From Saccharina japonica (Eukaryota; Sar; Phaeophyceae; Laminariales; Laminariaceae), in assembly GCA_008828725.1 (NCBI GenBank), contig MEHQ01000293.1:1-64000 (forward strand): a stretch of 64,000 bases of DNA, written 5' to 3'. Both the position numbers and the translations under genes were made by a program. This document shows, piece after piece, positions 57,895 to 64,000 of this stretch (position 1 is its first letter; each line of letters opens with the position of its first letter). Under the pieces are notes generated by a model, which was not told where the DNA came from, ran no database searches, and saw only the letters and a program-made list of their open reading frames with translations.

Positions 57895-59301
57895 CTTTAG
57901 AGTAGGGAGTGAATATGAGGTCGCCTTGTGTTTTCCACTTGAAGACGCGTCGTCGAGCAGTTTGTTTAACGCTAGTTGTCTCCGGCGCGCCTCTTCCTTG
58001 TCTGCGGAAGTGGTGGCCCTCAATTTGACGGCGTCGTCGTTAGCGTTAGCCTTCATGCCCTGAGGAATGCGACACGCACGAAGAATGCGGTTAGCAGGGT
58101 GTAGTAGTCGGGTTTAGGCAGCCAACGTTGAAATGCTGGGGTGAGTAGGAAGAGGGTGGAATGGGGAGCATCAATGGATAGGTGACACCGACAGGCTTTG
58201 TAGCATGGACGTATAAATGTGGACTGACCTCTTCCACTTTTCCCATCTTGTCCGCGGCGGAGTTGTTGTTCCTGTTTGCCTTAAACGCACCCGCTGCAGA
58301 AGAGTCGGCCTTTAATTTCGCGGCGTTAGCGTTCGCCTCTGTAACCTGACGCCGATGAGGTAAGCAAGAGTTATTCGTCGAGTTCAGTAACGCGACGTGG
58401 AGAGACGGGGATGCCTACCAGGAGGAGGGAATGAAAAAGAGGGTGCAATCGCCAATGTCGCCAAGCGTTGCGGCATATATTCGGAGATGCGGACTGACCT
58501 CTTCAAGTTTGGCACTCTCCTCTGCGGCGGTGGCGTCTTTCCTCTTTGCCTTTAATGCATCAGTTTCCCTCTTTTTCAGCGCGTACTTGTCTCTCTTGGC
58601 CTTTTCCGCGCGTAGAGGAAGTAGAGCCGGCATGCATATGGTTGTGGATTTGATTAGTCCAAACTGTGGGGTTTGCATTGTTATAGACGGTGCCAAGTCG
58701 AAGTCATGGCTAGAGAGAGTGGAGAAATGTAAGCGAAAAGGCTGTAGTTGTGTACAATATAAATCTCTAACGAGAGATAGCGGAATGTATTCGTCTGAAT
58801 GCACTCATCGTCACCTTGTTCCTTTTGTCCTATTTCTCTTGGGTCGTGGGGGCCTTGACCTTCCGCAGAACAGAGGCCGAAGCACCTTCGAGTTTTCGGG
58901 CCTGTCGCAAGCGATGGACGGCGACCGAGGACGTAGCACGCGCAGTTAATTTGATGGACAATCTTTGGTACTGGTTTGCTTCGTTGTGGACGACATGCAA
59001 ATATTGGACAGTGTAAATATTTGTAATATAACTAATACCTTGGCACGTCTTTCCTTCCTCCGTTCAGCGGAGGTCTGTTCTGTTTTGGTGATATCCAGGC
59101 CGCCGGTAGGAGTGTCTTGTAGCACGCGCAGTTAATTTGATGGACAACCTTTGGTACTGGTTTGCTTCGTTGTGGACGAAATGCAAATATTGGGCAGTTT
59201 AAATATTTGTAAACTAATTAATACCTTGGAACGTCTTTCCTTCCTCCGTTCAGCGGAGGTCTGGTCTGGTTTGGTGATATTCTGACCGCCAGTAGGAATG
59301 T
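57895..59301 (-). CDS. small Ala/Lys/Glu-rich exons between OTU and Rep parts
   Basis: Probable exons: 59,225-59,301 and 59,039-59,115 (77 bp each, a tandem duplicate with 186-bp period, both with TSAERRKERR); about 58,499-58,630 (KAKRDKYALKKRETDALKAK); 58,229-58,345; and 57,895-58,059 (DKEEARRRQLALNKLLDD). Donors are GTCAGT or GTATTA; acceptors are CAG or AAG. The peptides are highly charged and probably helical or coiled-coil. Three of the exons begin or end with similar words (ANANDDAVKL, ANANAAKLKA, EESAKLEE), so they may have multiplied by exon duplication. They lie in the right order and strand to join the OTU exons to RepHel, but the joins are inferred and exon phases are not all compatible. 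An alternative is a separate, short upstream gene. Confidence 0.45.
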
Positions 59302-59610
59302 CTTGACCGTGGGCGCCCGCTTTCCCTGTGCCGGGGTCCCCTCCAAGCTTAACCCCGGAGACACCGCAATCGCCGGGGAGTCTCGTTGGGGAGAGCAGTT
59401 AGCCCCGCGCTTTTTGTCCCCATTTCCACGGCGAGGAGTATTGTCAGCGCCGGGAGTGATTCCCGTTGCTCCGATGTCAGGAGCGTCCCGGTCGCCGGTG
59501 TTGCCATCGTGTGTAGTCGATGATGATGCACGTTGAGCAGGGGGCAGCAATAGCTCCAAGTGGCCCGACCTTCCCGAAGCCATTCGTAGACGTTGGGATC
59601 TTGGGGTTAC
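59302..59610 (-). CDS. low-complexity linker exon, possible
   Basis: An open frame on the minus strand from 59,583 (ATG context ACGAATGGCTTCGG) encodes a Pro/Gly/Ser/Arg-rich, probably disordered segment (ATGITPGADNTPRRGN). It may be part of the long transposon protein or an intron read by chance. No domain. Confidence 0.3.
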
Positions 59611-59681
59611 CTCGAGTTGAAGAAATACAGGTGTATTGTCTTCGTTGAACCGATCGTGGTGTGGACGGATCGGAGGCTCCC
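59611..59681 (-). CDS. possible third OTU exon
   Basis: Bounded by CTTGCAG (acceptor) and CTCGAG then GTAACC (donor), 71 bp. In one frame it encodes PHHDRFNED followed by TPVFLQLE. OTU proteases need a C-terminal histidine that exons 1-2 do not clearly supply, and HHDRF could provide it. Weak evidence. Confidence 0.25.
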
Positions 59682-59885
59682 CTGCAAGTCGAAGGCGAGC
59701 AGGGAATGATAGGAACTACTACAATGAGGGATTCGACCGCAAAGGCTTCTACGACGTGAGCACTACCGAAGAATGTTGCATTGACACCTCTCTGAACACT
59801 GGTGTAAAGTTACTTGAAGGTGTACGATGATTAGTAGCACGAGCGAACCCTTCAACGATAGATTGCCCGTGTAGGCAACACGCAC

Positions 59886-61599
59886 CTGATATTCACGGTG
59901 GACGACAAGGCGATCTGTCCACTGGGGATGTTGAACCCACACGACGATGTTGGTATCGATGGCTTCTGCGACAGCACCCAGAACCGTAAGGGGCAAGTAC
60001 TGATAGTCTTTCAAGAAAGCACGCTGAATCTGTTCGTCGAACACCGACAGAGGTTTCCTGTTGTGGAGACTATCTGAAATGTCGAAGCCCATAGTACGAG
60101 CCCTTGCGCCCTCCAAAAGATGAAGGAGCCGACATTCTGACCGGTTGCACGTAGTTCTTAGCTGGGCAACAGTCGTTAGACGGCCTACGGCGACATGGTC
60201 GACTATGGCGTTGGCGATGCTGTCCTTCAGCTGTCGAACAGCTGGCATGGCGTACGAGTATTGGGTAGCCTGCAGGTACGAAGAAGTTGGAGCACCGACA
60301 GAAAACGTAGAAGTTTGAGCTTCGACAGCAAAGGTAGTTATATCACGACCGCTGTAGTTTCGGCCTTCATGCAGTTAGAATGTACACCAGTTTTGAGTTG
60401 AATTGAGTATGTGCGCAACACTACAACAGCAGCACTCGCAAGTCCAGGTAGAGTGTACTGTCAAGAATTACGAGGTACAACATAGTAAGATAATACGAGT
60501 ACTCGTAATCTAGAGGAACACAATATATTGTGCCAGAATTGAGATATAAGAGTACAATATGAGTACCCGCAAAGACGAGAGGACGAGTTGCGGAGCATTC
60601 AGGTAGTACTCGTATGCTCGCGGTGCAGTGAGTATCTGCGCAGCGCGTTAACTGCAGTAACCGCACGTGAACAGCACGAATTGTAGGTGAATACATCAAG
60701 TAAGGCCCTAAATCGCAGTATATCATACGAGCACGCGTAAATCTGAGGTGAATACACCTAAATCGCAGGATATAATACGGGTACTTGTAAATCTGGCAGC
60801 CACGAGACTATGAGTACTCGTGCAGTCCGGAAGTATGTGCCATGTGTAGCACTACGACAGCAGCACATCGAAGCCGTTTTTCTGTACAAGACATGTGGTT
60901 AAATAGTATAATATCATACGAGTACTCGTAAGCACGTAGGTATGTCGCACGTGACGTGTACGGGTACGTGTAAGAGTACCGGTATGTACTGTAGTGCTTC
61001 CAGATTTGGGAGGCACCTTGAATAGCAGCCTAAAATTGGCTGGAAGAAGGAGAGCACACGAGTCTACGTGATTTACATGTATATTATGACTACGAGCATT
61101 CAAATACCTTTGAATGTTTTGAATATTTGAATTTTTGATCAAAATGTTCAACTCGCACCTTTTTTGCGTTGAGGTTCATCCCATTCAGGATCGAGTAGAA
61201 GCCGCAGTTGCCATCCCCAAGGCACGAAACCTTCCCTGCGCTATCAGCAAGTATAGTCGAGGAGGAAGCTGTACACATAAGCGACACGTCTTGACGTTGC
61301 CCTAGCAAGGTTGCCGGGTGTGCCAAAAGGCCCAGGTGGTCCAGCCCAGACAAGCAGCGTTGGTAGAGTTCGTCGTTGAGGTACATCGTGCAGTCCAAGC
61401 TAGCCATAACGCTAAACAGTCCAACGACTGATGGCTGGGAGGTTCGTGAGAGGAGGGCACCAGAGAGGTGGCCACCACCGAGTGTGCGTCGGTTTAGTAG
61501 AGCACTAGCGACCGCAGTTAAAGCAGGGGTGATAGCAGCAAGCCACATGGCAGTGTGATGAGCGCAGAAAGCGGCTCCGATCCTATACCTGGGGAACAT
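59886..61599 (-). CDS. OTU-type cysteine protease domain, two exons, transposon-linked
   Basis: Exon 1 runs from ATG at 61,599 to 61,159 (147 codons). Near its end is GDGNCGFYSIL, the Asp-Gly-Asn-Cys active-site motif of OTU proteases (Cys is residue 132), which remove ubiquitin. The donor is AAAAAG/GTGCGA. Exon 2 (60,269 back to 59,886, after CTGCAG) continues in phase: MPAVRQLKDSIANAIV, then YLPLTVLGAVAEAIDTNIVV, which fits the later OTU strands and helices; donor CAG/GTGCGT. Both exons are open. The intron is about 890 bp. Residues 1-115 have no recognised domain. OTU domains are known in Helitron and Helentron proteins, and this one lies upstream of the RepHel part on the same strand. Whether it is one transcript with RepHel or a separate gene is inferred, not shown. 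Confidence 0.7.
60270..61158 (-). other. probable intron of the OTU gene
   Basis: Non-coding, rich in TACGAGTACTCGTA palindromes (60,430-60,990). GT at the exon 1 side and CAG at the exon 2 side. The palindromic words match those of intergenic DNA elsewhere in the window. Confidence 0.55.
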
Positions 61600-61689
61600 T
61601 TTTTAGGGCATTAAATTATCGGCATTTTTTCCTAGGGGAGTGCTCGCTTCACTTCGTTTTAAAGTTTGTTTTGAGTTCTTCGTGTGGCA

Positions 61690-61864
61690 ATACACCTCTG
61701 TCCGGAAACTTAAGCACCGTTCGTCGATCAATATGACTACCAACACTGTCTTACATCTCGGACAAAGTGGTACTGCTGCTACCACTCTGTCCGGAAAAAT
61801 AAGGAATGTTTGTGCATTAATATGAGTATCAAAGCTGTTTTACATTTCCGGGCAGGGTGGTACC
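61690..61864. mobile_element. two tandem TA-flanked mini-MITEs, copies 2 and 3
   Basis: Copy 2 (about 61,690-61,776) and copy 3 (about 61,784-61,864) each start TAC(C)ACTCTGTCCGGAAA-like and end CGGACAAAGTGGTA or CGGGCAGGGTGGTA. Interiors share TCAATATGA or TTAATATGAGTA and TTACAT. They are related to 42,061-42,141. Confidence 0.65.
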
Positions 61865-62599
61865 ATGTCTTCTACAGCAGTACTGCTGCTGTTTGAAATT
61901 TGAACGGAAAAGCGTCCCACGACTGCAAGCACAGGGTTTGTTCGCTGTTGCAAGCAAGGGCCAGACCTTGGGTACCCAAAGACCAAGCTACTGCTGCTAG
62001 TACTGTAGTGTGGCGCTGGTGTTGCTATGGTTTCGCTGCGCGCACGCACTCAAAACTTGTGCCTCTGGCCTCTGGGCGGATGAGAGTACGCAGACGCACA
62101 GCAGCCTGCGCAGTCTACTCAGGCCCCGCCTTTCTACTTTCTCACACGGACAGAGCGCCGACTCCGAGACAACCAGCACAAGCACATATCTGTAGGGGGG
62201 AGACACCGCTACACCATCATGCTGTTTGGGCTGCATGCCCTCTGCGGCGTCGATTGTCTGCGCTTGCTATTACGGGGGAACTTAGTTAACAGGACCAAAT
62301 ATGCTTACTAAAAATACTGTAATATATAGGTTTTAGTATAGCAGATGGGTCGTGTTTACTATGGCCCCCCGTAATAGCTGCAACAACGGTCTCTCTCTCT
62401 TGCTCACGCGCACCACCTCCGGATCGTCCGACAAAGGCGGCGGGACTGTGCAGCCTATCACCGACGTTTGTCCCAACAAAATCCCTACAAAACTCGACTC
62501 TCATTGGTTTAAGTTTGAGGAACCTTCCTGGGTTTCCTGGGATTTCAGTCTTTTATCAAATGAAATATTTTCACGCCCAACAAATCCCAACAAAACTTT
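61865..62599. other. no gene recognised
   Basis: A plus-strand open frame of 129 codons (61,900-62,289) lacks a motif. A local direct repeat CCAACAAAATCCC/CCAACAAATCCC lies at about 62,473 and 62,577. Confidence 0.45.
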
Positions 62600-63350
62600 C
62601 CTCAGGTATGGGCGCTGTGCCCAGAAAGNTCCAGACGCTTCAACGTGCGGGACATCGCGTGGACGAGCGGCTGATGTTGGTTCAATTGCGCACCTGCCCT
62701 GGGACAGATGCGTGCGTGGCGGGTGTCCACGTTGACTGCATCGCAGCAGGGGCACCTCACTGCTACGTGCTTCTCGATCCCAATGAAACGTCTTCCCATG
62801 CCCACGAACTCTGCGGCGGGTATGACACGTAGTGAATCCGTTGGTCTTGCCCGAAGGCATGCCGTGGCTCCTGCCTCCTGTAGACTCCTATAGCGAGGCT
62901 TGGCGAAGGCCTTAATCTCGGTCCCCCCCAGCGGGTCGCCTGGTCCGTGGGGGGCGAGCCGTCTCCGGTAGCTCCTCCAGCGAAGCAGTGTGGGCAGCGT
63001 GCCGGCCCTGATTCACCAGCTTGCCCAGCTTCTGTTGGGCTTTTCGTGAGTTGGTGGTTACGGCGTCATGCGCCGCCAGCATGTCGGCCTCTGGGGCCTG
63101 GTCCCCCTCTGCCCCGAGAGCCCATACCAGCCAAGATTCAGGGACGATGCCCGCCACCTCTTCCTTGGACACCCCCCATGTGTCGCGGATCTCCCGCTAG
63201 CATGATCCAAGCAGAGCAATGATGCTCGATCCTGGGAGCCCCCTCCTCACTTTGATTCCGAGCGGGCCTGTGAGGTCTGCTAGAACCTCCGGCAGGATCC
63301 CCACCCTGCTCCCAATTGAGGCAGACATTGGCCTCGCTTCTGTCGTTATT
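62600..63350 (-). pseudogene. 3' remnant of a non-LTR-type retrotransposon
   Basis: On the minus strand, after several frame changes, it encodes GAEGDQAPEADMLAAHDAV, KLVNQGRHAAHTASLEEL, then RARPTDSLRVIPAAEF and a CCHC motif, C-x2-C-x8-H-x3-C (CPCCDAVNVDTRHARIC), followed by NQHQPLVHAMSRTLKRL. This order resembles the C-terminal end of reverse-transcriptase elements that are common in stramenopile genomes, where a CCHC finger follows the polymerase. The polymerase core itself is not visible, apart from a possible scrap at 63,220-63,350. Broken by stops, frameshifts and an N at 62,629. Confidence 0.5.
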
Positions 63351-64000
63351 GTTGGTACCGCCCTATGTTTGTTTTACAGGCCCTTTTATTATGTACCTTG
63401 CTGGTGCTTTTTGCACACGCACATCGTCTTCCAGCGTGTCTTTCCGGTGGCCTGCTTTCGTCATGGGCGACAATTTTCGTTAATAACCAAAACACAACAA
63501 CAACAAACGACCTCTGCTTCTTGCGTTTCGATGGGCTTCCTATCTCGGACGCGTGGTATGCTGCTGTCTATACTGTTCACCTTATTTGTGTCTGCATCCT
63601 TTGGCGTGCAGTCTACGGCATTATTTATGTTTCCCCCCCGTTTTTCCTGTCTTGCACAATTTCACACATACATTTTTTTTTTTTTATACATGTAGTATGT
63701 GGCCATTCGGCTATTCGCCAAGGTCGAAAGCATTTCGACCTTCCGGAAGGTGTAACTTGAAAAGGTAGTCCCCTGATTTATCTGTGTACCCGGAAAGGTC
63801 GTAATCATTTCAACCTTCCCGAGGTTAGTGCCTTAGTCAAGGTCGGAACTAGCGTCATCACTACGCTTAGCGGGGTCTGAGCATTAGCGTGGTTGGTACC
63901 CTGAAGATTGTCAACCTTATCGATGCTGTTTTCATATACCCGTAAGATTGGTGGCATTGTTGGCGTTGTTGTAACCGTTACAAGGAATTTAAGCACGACG
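63351..64000. other. no gene recognised; twin short hairpins
   Basis: Plus-strand frames of up to 158 codons cross the end of the retrotransposon remnant and carry no domain. Two similar hairpins occur at 63,720-63,745 (AAGGTCGAAAGCATTTCGAC) and 63,795-63,823 (AAGGTCGTAATCATTTCAAC), each followed by CTTCC(G/C)G. Confidence 0.45.

Overview
The window is eukaryotic nuclear DNA that is poor in genes and very rich in repeats. Evidence for a eukaryote: introns with GT..AG borders, a RanBP2-type zinc finger, a Helitron of the HUH/Y2 plus PIF1-helicase type, miniature inverted-repeat elements, a tRNA-headed SINE-like family, and a short run of the TTAGGG telomere-type repeat. The retrotransposon tail at 62.6-63.35 kb and the Helitron sequence recall elements of stramenopiles (oomycetes, brown algae, diatoms) and other algae. 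I take the source to be an alga or related protist, with low certainty. No bacterial operon, CRISPR array, rRNA gene or convincing functional tRNA gene is visible.

Layout. 0-9 kb: AT-rich DNA with no recognisable gene; a fold-back element (5.5-7.5 kb) and small duplications. 9-26 kb: a tandem-repeat domain in which successive unrelated-looking families (51 bp; 54 bp with an 8-mer higher-order unit of about 432 bp; about 320 and 480 bp; 184 bp) all carry the word GTACGAA(A/G). A 664-bp TTAA-flanked fold-back element has inserted into it. 26.5-49 kb: four copies (A-D) of one unrecognised, apparently non-coding repeat. A and B form a palindrome with arms of about 3.4 kb. Around these lie a RanBP2-type zinc-finger exon (35.8-36.35 kb), GC-palindrome tandem repeats holding an hAT-like MITE with internal telomere repeats, and TA-flanked mini-MITEs. 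49-51.7 kb: SINE-like copies, GGTG-rich tracts and a 70-bp x 9 array of hairpins. 51.8-61.6 kb, minus strand: a decayed Helitron with an N-terminal OTU-type protease domain, Ala/Lys/Glu-rich small exons, then Rep and helicase. 62.6-63.35 kb, minus strand: the tail of a non-LTR-type retrotransposon.

How the genes work together: the only multi-part coding system is the Helitron. Its Rep part (HUH histidines and paired tyrosines) would nick and join DNA and its PIF1-type helicase would unwind it; the role of the OTU protease is unknown. The Rep-helicase part has at least eight in-frame stop codons and two frameshifts, so this copy is probably dead. Exon borders were inferred by eye. Three single N bases (32,346; 37,000; 62,629) and near-identical repeats mean that parts of the assembly, above all the palindrome and copy C, need confirming.
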